Below, piece after piece: positions 15,552 through 24,624 of a stretch of 52,346 nt of DNA (the first letter of the stretch is position 1; the number at the start of each line of letters is the position of its first letter). The DNA is from Nostoc favosum CHAB5714. Its GTDB lineage: Bacteria; Cyanobacteriota; Cyanobacteriia; Cyanobacteriales; Nostocaceae. The notes beneath the pieces are model-generated. The model saw only the letters and a program-made list of their open reading frames with translations, did not search any database and was not told where the DNA came from. The position numbers were made by a program, and so were the translations under genes. The DNA is taken from assembly GCF_020829495.1 (NCBI RefSeq), contig NZ_JAIVFQ010000054.1, positions 1 through 52,346 of the forward strand, read 5' to 3'.

Positions 15552-18500
15552 TTATATGTCTGCTAATAATTTATCGAGTTCTGCTTGGGTGAGTTGCATT
15601 TGGGGAAAGTCAGAGGGGGTGAATCCGTTAGCGTTGGGGGAAAGGCAATGCTGAATTAGCGATCGCAATTTTGTTTGATAATTTTCGGCTAGGGTGGCTA
15701 TTGTTTGCTGTTGATGTAGTGTTCGACTATAGAACCAATCAAATCGCAGTTGTCCTCCTGTGACAATACTATTAATTTCGATCAGGGTGTTGCGTGTTCC
15801 TCGCTGGCTGCGGCTATGTCCCACAGACTCACGCGCCGGGATGAAAAGAGATGATTGGTCAAAGATTTGGTCAGATTGTCCGAGATAATTAAATCTTACT
15901 TGGGGTGAGGGAACTGCCCGCAGTTTTGCTTGAATTGTTGGGGATGCTAAGTAGCGTAATAATCCATAACTGATACCACGATCTGGTACTTGGCGTAGTT
16001 GCTCTTTAATTGTTTTTAGGGAATCTCCCAGTTCAGATGATGCATCTATATTTAAGAATACCGGGAAGAGGCTAGTAAACCAACCCACTGTGCGAGATAA
16101 ATTCATAGTTGGAAACAAATCTTCTCGCCCGTGTCCTTCTAATTCTACTAAAAGATGGCGATCGCCACTCCAAGAGTGGAATGCTAATACTAAGGCTGTT
16201 AAAAGAACATCATTAATTTGTGTGTGGTAGGCTGCGGGAACTTGTTGGAGTAAGGCTTGAGTGTCTTGATAACTTAGAGAAACAGAGTAGGTATCTACAT
16301 CTGCCATTGTGTTGTAGCTTTGGGGATCATCTATTGGTAGAGAAGTAACTTGTTGCCAAGAAGGGGATGTCCAATAATCTAATGCTGGTTGCAAATTGGC
16401 AGTTTGGGCATAATCTCTGAGTTGGATTGCCCATTGTTGAAAGGATGTAGTTTTTGGTGGTAGCTGAATCTCCTGTTTTTGACACAGTTGCTGGTAGGCT
16501 GATTGCAAGTCTTCTAGAAGAATCCGCCAGGAAATGCCATCGACAATTAAATGATGGATGATGATTAACAGCCGATCTCTAGCGAGAAGCCGCTTTGCGT
16601 CTACTCGTTGTTGTCCACCCAAGTTAAAATACGCCACACGCATCAATGGCGGTTTATTTAGGTCAAAACTGGCTTGTAAATCATCAGCATAGGTGGCAAT
16701 CGCTTTTTGCACTTTGTCCGGTGCTACAACCGCTAATTCCGATAAATCAATATATGGCGTGTAGACAGAAGTTGAATCACCCCCCTTAATCCCCCGATGC
16801 ATTGGGGGGAGATCGGAAATCTCTTCACTCCTCTTAATCCTCCCTTGCGAAGGGGGTAAATTAGAAATCTCTCTCCCTCCCCAATGCATCGGGAGGGTTG
16901 GGGTGGGGTAATACGATCGCAATCCATCATGATGAATGATTATCTTATCTAACGCCTGCCGCAGCCAAGTAAAATTAAGAGGCTGCTGCACTTCCAAAAT
17001 AATTGCTTGGTTCCAATGGTGTGGATCAACTGGATTTTCCTCAAAAAACCAGTGTTGAATTGGAGTCAAGGGAATATCTCCCGTTACTACCTCCTGGGGT
17101 ATGGACATTTCCCCATTGGTATCAACAATAGCTGCTAATTCTGCCACTGTTTGATATTGAAACATTTGCCGAGGGAGTAATGCCAACCCTTGCTGATTCG
17201 CCTTAGCAACCACCTGAATTGCCAGGATGGAATCACCGCCTAGACTAAAGAAATTATCGTGAATACCAATTGATTCTACACCTAAAACCTGACTCCAAAT
17301 AGTAACTAATTGTTGCTCTAAAGGTGTACGGGAGACAGTGAAAGAGGTATTTACTGGCTGCAATTCCGGAATCGGCAAGGCACGACGATCAACTTTTCCA
17401 TTAACAGTTAATGGCAGAGTTTCCACAATTACCAAGGCTGACGGCATCATGTAGCCAGGTAACTTTGCCGCTAGAAATTGGCGTAACTCTGTCTCTTGTA
17501 GCTTTGACTTGGGAACCACATAGGCAACCAAACGGGCATGATCTAGCATATCTTGCCGAGCGATCGCTACCGCTTGTAACACCCCCGGATGCTGATGTAA
17601 CACTGCTTCAATTTCCCCTAACTCAATGCGGAAACCGCGCAACTTCACCTGATGATCCCAGCGCCCCAAGTATTCAATATTACCATCTCTTAGATAACGG
17701 GCGCGATCGCCTGTTTTATAAAGGATGGGCATTGGGCATTGGGCATTGGGCATGGGGCATTGGGCATGGGGCATTGGGCATTGGGCATGGGGCATGGGGC
17801 ATGGGGCATTGGGCATTGGGGACGAGTCTTTGATACTCGTGAATGAGTCTTTGATACTCGCGGACGAGTCTTTGATACTCGCGGACGAGTCTTTGATACT
17901 CGCTGGCGAGTCTTTGATACTCGCGGACGAGTCTTTGATACTCGCTGGCGAGTCTTTGATACTCGCGGACGAGTCTTTGATACTCGCGGACGAGTCTTTG
18001 ATACTCGTGAATGAGTCTTTGATACTCGCGGATGAGTCTTTGATACTCGCGGACGAGTCTTTAATACTCGCCGACGAGTCTTTAATACTCGCCGACGAGT
18101 CTTTGATCTCCACTCCTCTGCTCAAGAGCTCCCTTGCTCCCCAGTCTCCAGTCCTCAATGCCCAATGCCCAATGCCCAATGCCCAATCCCCAATCAACGG
18201 ATTCGCCACAAACCGTTCTGCTGTTAAATCTGGTTGTTGCCAATAACCACGGGCAATTCCTGCGCCACCGAGGTAAATTTCACCAGGTACGCCAATGGGT
18301 AATGGTTGCAGGTTTTTATCTAAAATATAAACTTGAGTATTAGCAATAGGATGACCGATAGTTGGGGCTTGATTGCTGTCTTTGGGAATAAGGGTAAAGG
18401 TGGAGTAAGTAGTATCTTCTGAAGGCCCGTAGAGGTTGAATACTTGGTCAATGGTGGATTGTTGGTAAAGTTGTTGTACCAAGGATTTCGGTAGGGGTTC

Positions 18501-21500
18501 TCCTGCTAAATTTACAGTTTGCACTGATGCAGGAATGGCGTTGAGACGCAGTAATTCTCTGGCGGCTGAAGGGACGGTGTTGAGCAGAGTTACTTGCCCT
18601 GCGGCTGGTAATTCCGGTAACTGAAGGGCGTTATCTGCCAAAATCACGCTTCCTTTGCAACTCAGAGTTACGAAGATTTCAAACACCGATAAATCAAAAC
18701 AAATGGATGTGGAGGCAAGGACACCTGCTAATTGTGCTGCTGAATAAACTTCCTTTGCCCAATATATCAAGGTAACGGGACTGCGATGGGAAATTGCAAC
18801 TCCTTTAGGAATACCCGTGGTTCCAGAGGTGTAGATGATGTACGCCAGATTGTCTGGTGTGAGGCTACTGATGGGATTCGCGGTATTTTCTAAGGAAATT
18901 GCTTCTGCATCTGTATCTAGGCAAATTACGGGAATATCTAAGCTGGGCAATTTGGGCAATTGATGCTGCTGGGTAATCAAAACCTGAATCTGGGCATTTT
19001 GAATAATTAATCCCAGTCTTTCTTGAGGATAACTAGGATCAAGGGGAACGTAAGCGCCTCCAGCTTTGAGAATACCCAACAAACCGATAATCATATCCAG
19101 GGAACGATTTACACAAATCCCCACAGGAACCTCTGGCTGCACGCCTAAACTTTGTAGGTAGTGAGCCAGCTGATTAGCTTTGGTGTTTAATTCCTGATAA
19201 CTTAAACTTTCTCTACCCCAAATAACGGCGGTGTGTTTAGGAGTTTGGCTAACTTGGGCAGTAAATAATTCATGTAAACATTGCCCATCAGGATATTCCC
19301 GTTGAGTTTGGTTCCATTCTACCAATTGCTGTTTTTCGGCAATACTCAACAAAGGTAGTTCGGCAATGGGTTGTTGAGGATTAGTAACAACGGCTTCTAA
19401 TAGTGTTTCCAGATGTCCAGCCAAACGCGCAATAGTTGACGCTGCAAATAAATCGGTGTTGTACTCCAGCTTACAACTCAGCCCCTCTAGAGTTTCGCTA
19501 ACTATCCAAGTCAGGTCAAATTTTGCCGTTCCACTATCTGCGTCAATAATTTGACATTGTATCCCTGCCATATCTAATTCTGGCAGAGGGAGATTTTGCA
19601 ACACCAGCATAACTTGAAAAATTGGCGTATGACTGAGCGATCGCACCGGCTGAAGAACTTCTACTAATTGCTCAAAAGGTAAATCTTGATGAGCATAAGC
19701 ACCGAGAGCCGTTGCTCGGACTCGTTGCAGTAATATTTCAAAGGTGGGATAGCCGCTTAAATCGCTACGCAGTGCTAAAGTATTGGCAAAACAGCCAATT
19801 AATGATTCTGTTTCTACACGATTTCGATTAGCGATCGCACTACCAACAACAATATCATCACTGCCCGTATAACGATGTAACAGCACATTCAAAGTAGCCA
19901 GCAAAGTCATGAATAAAGTACTGTGATGACGCTGACTTAACTGTTTTAACGCTTCAGTTAACCCCAAAGACAAACCAAAGCGATGCACAGCTCCCCGAAA
20001 AGATTGTACAGCCGGACGAGAATAATCCGTCGGTAACTCCAGCATTGCAGGCACATCAGTTAACTGCTGTCGCCAATATTCCAAATGCCCCTCTAAAACC
20101 TCACCCTGCAACCATTGTCGCTGCCAGTAAGCAAAATCCACATACTGAATATCTGTAAATTTCTCCTCCTCTGTGCGCCTGGGCGCGGCAGTCGCTACAA
20201 CGGGGGGAACCCCCGCAACGCGCTGCCTTGCCTCTGCGTGATACAACCCCACCACATCCCTAACCAACAACCCCATAGACCAAGCATCAGCAATGATATG
20301 ATGCAATGTCAACAGCAAAACATGACGTGTATCACCCAAACGCAACAACTGCACCCGCAACAGAGGCCCATCCTCCAAATTAAACGGTTGTTGTGAGAGC
20401 AGCAACACCAAATTCTTAATTTCCTGTTGCTGTTCATTAGCCGCCAGAGCTTGCAAATCAATCGCTAATATATTGATCTGACAAAAATCAGCAATCCTCA
20501 AAACAGGTTGTCCATCAACGCTTTGAAAAGTTGTCCTGAGAATTTCCTGTTGTTGCACCATCTCATCAAAACTGTGCTGCAAAATCCCTAAATCAATATT
20601 TCCCTGAATTTCCACCGCCAAGGGAATATTGTAAAATGGGCTATCTGGCTCTAACTGCGACAAAACCCAAAAGCGTTGCTGGGCAAAAGACAGAGGTAAA
20701 TTACCAGTCCGCTGAATTGGCAATATTGCTGGCGCTACACTTAAAAATTGGCTTTGCTCAATTACCTGTGCAAAATTAGCGAGTACTGGCGTTTCAAACA
20801 GATGACGCAATGGCAATTCTACATTAAATACCTGCCGAATTTGAGAAACTACCCGCGTTGCTAACAGCGAATGTCCTCCCAAGTTGAAGAAATTGTCATC
20901 AATGGCCACTGACTCTATACCCAACACCGATGCCCAAATGCCTGCCAACAGTTCTTGTGTGGGTGTATAGGAAGCCGTTACTGTAATCGCCACCGAATTT
21001 ATATCGGGATTTGGTAACGCTTGGCGATCGACTTTACCATTCGGTGTAAGAGGTAATTTTTTCAGTACTACAATCGCCGCAGGGATCATGTACGCTGGTA
21101 GTTTTGTCGCTAAGAAGGAACGTATAGCAGTAACCCCACCCGCTCTATCGGTTACCCTCCCAATGCCTTGGGGAGGGTTGGGGAGGGGTGTATTGAGCAC
21201 AATATACGCCACCAAACGCTGTTCTCTGGGTTCATCCTCTTTGACAGTAACCACAGCCTGAGCCACTTCTGGATGTTGATTGAGTACCGCTTCAATCTCA
21301 CCCAATTCAATGCGAAAACCGCGAATTTTTACTTGGTTATCTAATCTACCCAAGTATTCCAAATTACCATCTGGTAGATAACGAACGCGATCGCCTGTTT
21401 TGTAGAGAGATGAGGCACAAGAAAATCCTGACGCTATGCTGTTAATACCCGAAACCCCACCCCGCCAAAGCTGCGCTTTAGCTCCCCTCCCCTTAGCAAG

Positions 21501-24083
21501 GGGAGGGGTTGGGGGTGGGGTAAGAATCCCAAAAGGATTTGCCACAAACCTCTCTGCTGTTAAATCTGGACGTTGCCAATAACCCCGTGCTACTCCTGCA
21601 CCACCGATGTAGAGTTCTCCTGCTACACCCACGGGAACTGGTTGCAAATGGTCATCGAGGACGTAAAATTGAGTATTGGCGATGGGACGACCAATGGTAA
21701 CAGATTCACACCGATTGAGTTTCTGAGCAGCTGACCAAATTGTAGTTTCTGTTGGGCCGTAAAGGTTCCAGACTTCTCGACTGCATGATATTAACTGCTG
21801 GGCGAGGGAATTATCTAAAGCTTCTCCACCGCAGAGAATTTTTAAATCTTCTTTTCCCCGCCAACCACTAGCTAGAAGTAAGCGCCAGGTAGCTGGAGTA
21901 GCTTGCATGACAGAGATTTGATGTTGTTCTATGGCGGCTGCTAGTTGGACTCCATCTAGTGTTACCTCCCGTGGTACAAGAACAAGACTAGCACCAACAA
22001 TTAACGGCAAGAAAATCTCTAAGGCGGCGATGTCAAATGCTAAGGTTGTCACGGCGAGGAGGGTATCTTTTGCCGTTAATCCCGGCATTTTCGCCATTGC
22101 ATTCAAAAAGTTGGTCAGTCCTCTGTGCAAAATTTGCACGCCTTTAGGTGTGCCTGTAGAGCCAGAGGTGTAAATTAGGTAGGCTAGTTGATTGGGGTCA
22201 ACTTTAACTAAGGGATTCTCACTCTCTAAATTATCAATATGCTTATCTATACAGAGAATTTCCGCAGTATTTTCCGGTAATAAATTTAATAATCTATTTT
22301 GAGTGAGTAATATTGATATTTGAGCATCTTGAAGGATAAACCCCAAACGCTCTTGAGGATAACCAGGATCGAGGGGAATATATGCGGCTCCAGCTTTGAG
22401 AACTGCCAAAAGTGCGATCGCCATTTCCAAGGAGCGATCGCAGCAAATCCCCACCCGTGTTTCTGTTTGAACACCCAACTTTTGCAAATAATGGGCGAGT
22501 TGATTCGCTTTGGTGTTAAGTTCTCTATAAGTTAGGGATTTATTCTCAAAAATAACTGCTATTTTATTTGGTGTTCTTGCGGCTTGTTGGGCAAATAGTT
22601 CATGAATGCATAAATCAGGAACTTCTACAACAGTATCATTCCATTGCACAAGTAGCTGTTGTTGCTCATTCTCTGTGAGTAAAGGCAACTCAGCAATGGG
22701 TTGATCGGGATTTTCTCCAATTCCATGCAGCAGTGTTTGGAAATTCTGAATCAGGCGATCGATGGTTGCTGCTTGGAATAAATCGGTACTATACTCCAAT
22801 GTCCCCGTTAATCCCCTTGGTGTTTCGTACATATCCAAGCTCAAATCAAAGCGGGTTGTAGAATGTTCAGTCTCCAAAGGTTCAATTGTCAATCCAGCTA
22901 GATCGGTGCTTTGGCTCTTGGTATTGTGGAGAATAAACATTACCTGAAACAGAGGATTTTGACTTAAATTCCGTTCCGGTTGCAGTTGTTCTACCAAATC
23001 TTCAAAGGGCAATTCTTGATGAGACAACGCCCTAAGGACTGTTTCACGGACTTGATTAAGTAAGTCACAAAAACTAGGATTACCAGATAAATTGGTACGA
23101 AAAACCAAATTATTTACAAATAACCCAATTAGATTAGCAATTTCTGGGCGATCGCGGCTAGTAACCGTGGAACCTACCAGAATATCTTTTTGCCCACTGT
23201 AGCGATACAGCAAGACATTAAATGCTGTCAGCATGGTCATAAATAATGTAGCACCTTGCTGTTGGCTGAGTTGCCCCAGCCTGTCAGATAATGCTAGTGA
23301 CAGTGTAAAAAACTGCCGCGCTCCTTTGAAAGTCTGTCTTGCTGGACGAGGATAATCTATTGGTAGGGATAATTCACGGGGACAATTTTGGAGTTGTTCT
23401 TTCCAATAAGCTAGTTGAGTGGTGCGTGCTTCGCTTTGCAGCCATTTCTGTTGCCAAGTAGCAAAATCTACATACTGAATTGATAAATCAGGTAAAAGTA
23501 ATGGTTTCCCTTCACTATATCCTTGATATAGCAATGCCAATTCTCTCACCAAGACACGCATTGACCAATAATCAGCAATAATGTGGTGCATGACAAACAG
23601 CAGCACATATTCCGTAGTACTTAGTTGCAGCAGTACCACACGCAACAACGGAGCCTGAGTCAGATGGAAAGGACGCACAGTTAAAAGATTTGCCTGTTGC
23701 ATGACTTGCGCTGCTTGGTGTTCTGGTGATAATCCGCGCAAATCAACTAGAGGCAGTGTGAGTGTAAAATTTGCAGTAATATTTTGAACAGGTTCGTCAT
23801 TAACTACAGAAAAACTGGTGTGAAGGATTTCATGACGACGGACGATTGACTGCAAGCTTTGCCCCAAGGCATTAATATTCAGTTTTCCCTTCAAACGTAA
23901 GGCGCTGGGAAGATTATAAACAGATAGTCCTGGTTGTAGCTGTTCGAGAAACCATAGCCGCTTTTGGGCAAAGGATAGGGGAAAATTTTGTTGCTTGGCT
24001 GCTTGCTGTTGCAAGAGTTTTGCTAAAAGTTGTCGCTTTTGTAACGCCTGTAGTTCAGAGGTGTTGGGCTGTGAATGACTCAT
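15552..24083 (-). CDS. NRPS: C-A(Gly)-PCP-C-A(Ala)-PCP-E
   Basis: 2843 residues, two modules. C1 (from about 35) starts FPLSFAQKRLWFLEQL; its catalytic motif is HHIIADYWS, with Tyr replacing the usual Gly. A1 (from about 491) has pocket D-I-L-Q-L-G-L-I-W-K, a glycine code. PCP1 is NLGGHSLLATRV (about 1072). C2 (from about 1131) has HHIIADAWS. A2 (from about 1599) has D-L-F-N-N-A-L-T-Y-K, the alanine code known from McyA. PCP2 has GGDSILAIQV (about 2281), the form typical before an E domain. The E domain (from about 2334) keeps HHLIVDGISW and LEGHGRED and should give D-Ala. Repeat insertions lie in A1 (two), C2, A2 (14-unit array) and E (two). The C-terminal helix LTQAELDKLLADI is a likely docking end. 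It receives the thiazole-bearing chain from the preceding gene. Confidence 0.94.
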   Translation of the reverse strand: MSHSQPNTSELQALQKRQLLAKLLQQQAAKQQNFPLSFAQKRLWFLEQLQPGLSVYNLPSALRLKGKLNINALGQSLQSIVRRHEILHTSFSVVNDEPVQNITANFTLTLPLVDLRGLSPEHQAAQVMQQANLLTVRPFHLTQAPLLRVVLLQLSTTEYVLLFVMHHIIADYWSMRVLVRELALLYQGYSEGKPLLLPDLSIQYVDFATWQQKWLQSEARTTQLAYWKEQLQNCPRELSLPIDYPRPARQTFKGARQFFTLSLALSDRLGQLSQQQGATLFMTMLTAFNVLLYRYSGQKDILVGSTVTSRDRPEIANLIGLFVNNLVFRTNLSGNPSFCDLLNQVRETVLRALSHQELPFEDLVEQLQPERNLSQNPLFQVMFILHNTKSQSTDLAGLTIEPLETEHSTTRFDLSLDMYETPRGLTGTLEYSTDLFQAATIDRLIQNFQTLLHGIGENPDQPIAELPLLTENEQQQLLVQWNDTVVEVPDLCIHELFAQQAARTPNKIAVIFENKSLTYRELNTKANQLAHYLQKLGVQTETRVGICCDRSLEMAIALLAVLKAGAAYIPLDPGYPQERLGFILQDAQISILLTQNRLLNLLPENTAEILCIDKHIDNLESENPLVKVDPNQLAYLIYTSGSTGTPKGVQILHRGLTNFLNAMAKMPGLTAKDTLLAVTTLAFDIAALEIFLPLIVGASLVLVPREVTLDGVQLAAAIEQHQISVMQATPATWRLLLASGWRGKEDLKILCGGEALDNSLAQQLISCSREVWNLYGPTETTIWSAAQKLNRCESVTIGRPIANTQFYVLDDHLQPVPVGVAGELYIGGAGVARGYWQRPDLTAERFVANPFGILTPPPTPPLAKGRGAKAQLWRGGVSGINSIASGFSCASSLYKTGDRVRYLPDGNLEYLGRLDNQVKIRGFRIELGEIEAVLNQHPEVAQAVVTVKEDEPREQRLVAYIVLNTPLPNPPQGIGRVTDRAGGVTAIRSFLATKLPAYMIPAAIVVLKKLPLTPNGKVDRQALPNPDINSVAITVTASYTPTQELLAGIWASVLGIESVAIDDNFFNLGGHSLLATRVVSQIRQVFNVELPLRHLFETPVLANFAQVIEQSQFLSVAPAILPIQRTGNLPLSFAQQRFWVLSQLEPDSPFYNIPLAVEIQGNIDLGILQHSFDEMVQQQEILRTTFQSVDGQPVLRIADFCQINILAIDLQALAANEQQQEIKNLVLLLSQQPFNLEDGPLLRVQLLRLGDTRHVLLLTLHHIIADAWSMGLLVRDVVGLYHAEARQRVAGVPPVVATAAPRRTEEEKFTDIQYVDFAYWQRQWLQGEVLEGHLEYWRQQLTDVPAMLELPTDYSRPAVQSFRGAVHRFGLSLGLTEALKQLSQRHHSTLFMTLLATLNVLLHRYTGSDDIVVGSAIANRNRVETESLIGCFANTLALRSDLSGYPTFEILLQRVRATALGAYAHQDLPFEQLVEVLQPVRSLSHTPIFQVMLVLQNLPLPELDMAGIQCQIIDADSGTAKFDLTWIVSETLEGLSCKLEYNTDLFAASTIARLAGHLETLLEAVVTNPQQPIAELPLLSIAEKQQLVEWNQTQREYPDGQCLHELFTAQVSQTPKHTAVIWGRESLSYQELNTKANQLAHYLQSLGVQPEVPVGICVNRSLDMIIGLLGILKAGGAYVPLDPSYPQERLGLIIQNAQIQVLITQQHQLPKLPSLDIPVICLDTDAEAISLENTANPISSLTPDNLAYIIYTSGTTGIPKGVAISHRSPVTLIYWAKEVYSAAQLAGVLASTSICFDLSVFEIFVTLSCKGSVILADNALQLPELPAAGQVTLLNTVPSAARELLRLNAIPASVQTVNLAGEPLPKSLVQQLYQQSTIDQVFNLYGPSEDTTYSTFTLIPKDSNQAPTIGHPIANTQVYILDKNLQPLPIGVPGEIYLGGAGIARGYWQQPDLTAERFVANPLIGDWALGIGHWALRTGDWGARELLSRGVEIKDSSASIKDSSASIKDSSASIKDSSASIKDSFTSIKDSSASIKDSSASIKDSPASIKDSSASIKDSPASIKDSSASIKDSSASIKDSFTSIKDSSPMPNAPCPMPHAQCPMPHAQCPMPNAQCPMPILYKTGDRARYLRDGNIEYLGRWDHQVKLRGFRIELGEIEAVLHQHPGVLQAVAIARQDMLDHARLVAYVVPKSKLQETELRQFLAAKLPGYMMPSALVIVETLPLTVNGKVDRRALPIPELQPVNTSFTVSRTPLEQQLVTIWSQVLGVESIGIHDNFFSLGGDSILAIQVVAKANQQGLALLPRQMFQYQTVAELAAIVDTNGEMSIPQEVVTGDIPLTPIQHWFFEENPVDPHHWNQAIILEVQQPLNFTWLRQALDKIIIHHDGLRSYYPTPTLPMHWGGREISNLPPSQGRIKRSEEISDLPPMHRGIKGGDSTSVYTPYIDLSELAVVAPDKVQKAIATYADDLQASFDLNKPPLMRVAYFNLGGQQRVDAKRLLARDRLLIIIHHLIVDGISWRILLEDLQSAYQQLCQKQEIQLPPKTTSFQQWAIQLRDYAQTANLQPALDYWTSPSWQQVTSLPIDDPQSYNTMADVDTYSVSLSYQDTQALLQQVPAAYHTQINDVLLTALVLAFHSWSGDRHLLVELEGHGREDLFPTMNLSRTVGWFTSLFPVFLNIDASSELGDSLKTIKEQLRQVPDRGISYGLLRYLASPTIQAKLRAVPSPQVRFNYLGQSDQIFDQSSLFIPARESVGHSRSQRGTRNTLIEINSIVTGGQLRFDWFYSRTLHQQQTIATLAENYQTKLRSLIQHCLSPNANGFTPSDFPQMQLTQAELDKLLADI
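16585..16612. repeat. In-frame piece of dispersed repeat in the E domain
   Basis: AGCGAGAAGCCGCTTTGCGT and following bases match the unit at 2163-2200 in reverse orientation and are read as RVDAKRLLARDR just before the E-domain HHLIVDG motif. Confidence 0.75.
16775..16912. repeat. In-frame mosaic repeat in the E domain
   Basis: CCCCCTTAATCCCCCGATGC and related segments, read as TPTLPMHWGGREISNLPPSQ and DLPPMHRGIKGGD. The same place in the E domain of the 41435-50092 gene also carries a repeat (42724-42862). Confidence 0.88.
17725..17820. repeat. GGGCATT heptanucleotide array, in frame
   Basis: About thirteen seven-base units (GGGCATT, GGGCATG and GGGGCAT), read on the minus strand as SPMPNAPCPMPHAQCPMPH and more, adjacent to the 21-bp array in the Ala A domain. 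Confidence 0.93.
17821..18114. repeat. 21-bp hairpin repeat array, 14 units, in the Ala A domain
   Basis: Fourteen units of GACGAGTCTTTGATACTCGC(G) type, read as SIKDSSA, SIKDSPA or SIKDSFT. This is the most uniform of the three arrays: most units are identical, which suggests recent expansion. It lies between A6 and A7. Confidence 0.96.
21132..21192. repeat. In-frame mosaic repeat between A8 and A10 (Gly A domain)
   Basis: ACCCCACCCGCTCTATCGG and following bases, read as TPLPNPPQGIGRVTDRAGGV. The Gly A domain at 37296-41078 carries a related insert at exactly the same site. Confidence 0.9.
21408..21530. repeat. A6-A7 loop insertion of mosaic repeat type
   Basis: Here the loop holds CTCCCCTCCCCTTAGCAAGG and related sequence rather than heptads, read as ILTPPPTPPLAKGRGAKAQL and following residues up to SSLYKTGD. 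Confidence 0.88.
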
Positions 24084-24181
24084 ATCAAGAAATTATTCGC
24101 AGAAATCACAGATAAAAATGTTACTTAGAGGTTGCTGTTTTGGAAAGAGAAATTTTTATCGGTAGTGGCGACGCAACGCCT

Positions 24182-24353
24182 GATATCATGTCCGCTTGAT
24201 TACTTATATCATGTCCGCATAAATAGTTATGCTAACCACAGCCATTACACCCCACCCCCAGCCCCTCCCCGCAAGCGGGGAGGGGAGACAAAGCTACGCT
24301 TTGGCGGGGTGGGGTTCTTTGGGTTTAATAAGCAATCAAGCGGACATGATATT
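24182..24353. mobile_element. MITE-like element with ATATCATGTCCG termini
   Basis: The 19-base sequence ATATCATGTCCGCTTGATT (24183-24201) is repeated inverted and without mismatch at 24334-24352. About 170 bp are enclosed and hold no coding capacity for a transposase. A second half-site, ATATCATGTCCGC, lies at 24207-24219. The end motif is shared with the edge of the element at 2394 and, with one base changed, with the element at 41159-41286. Confidence 0.7.
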
Positions 24354-24401
24354 ATTCAACCAGAGGAACCCCAAAGAGCCAAAGCGTAGCTTTGTCTCCC
24401 C
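24281..24401. repeat. 24-bp perfect inverted repeat
   Basis: GGGGAGACAAAGCTACGCTT plus TGGC at 24281-24304 is the exact reverse complement of 24378-24401. The arms flank a repeated ACCCCA/TGGGGT segment, so about 120 bp could fold into one long hairpin. It overlaps the right end of the MITE-like element. Confidence 0.85.
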
Positions 24402-24624
24402 TTCCCGATGCATTGGGGAGGGAACTAGATTTCCGGCTTCCCCCCAATGCATCGGGGGGATTGAGGGGGTAATTTTACTTGTGTTTACACCGTATATATA
24501 ACGCTTATTAGGAAATAATTTCGCTAAGTCAAGTTAGTATTGCTATTATTTCACACTATATGACAATAATTATCAGTTAGTTGTAAAAACATCTCCAACT
24601 TTGTGCAGCAAGGCATTTATACAG
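24402..24624. repeat. Rest of the 540-bp intergenic region
   Basis: Bases 24402-24495 hold another copy of the repeat seen at 153-332 (GGGAGGGAACTAGATTTCCG, then CCCCCCAATGCATCGGGGGG, ending in TGTGTTTACACCGTA). The remaining 130 bp up to the stop of the upstream gene are AT-rich, and I see no gene or clear terminator in them. Confidence 0.7.

Noticed and set aside
17725..18246. Plus-strand open frame encoding MGIGHWALGMGHW and ESLILADESL repeats
   Set aside because: It is the opposite-strand reading of the heptad and 21-bp arrays inside the NRPS gene; period-21 DNA keeps several frames open. Similar shadows at 12286-12735, 38098-38535 and 49106-49459 are rejected for the same reason.
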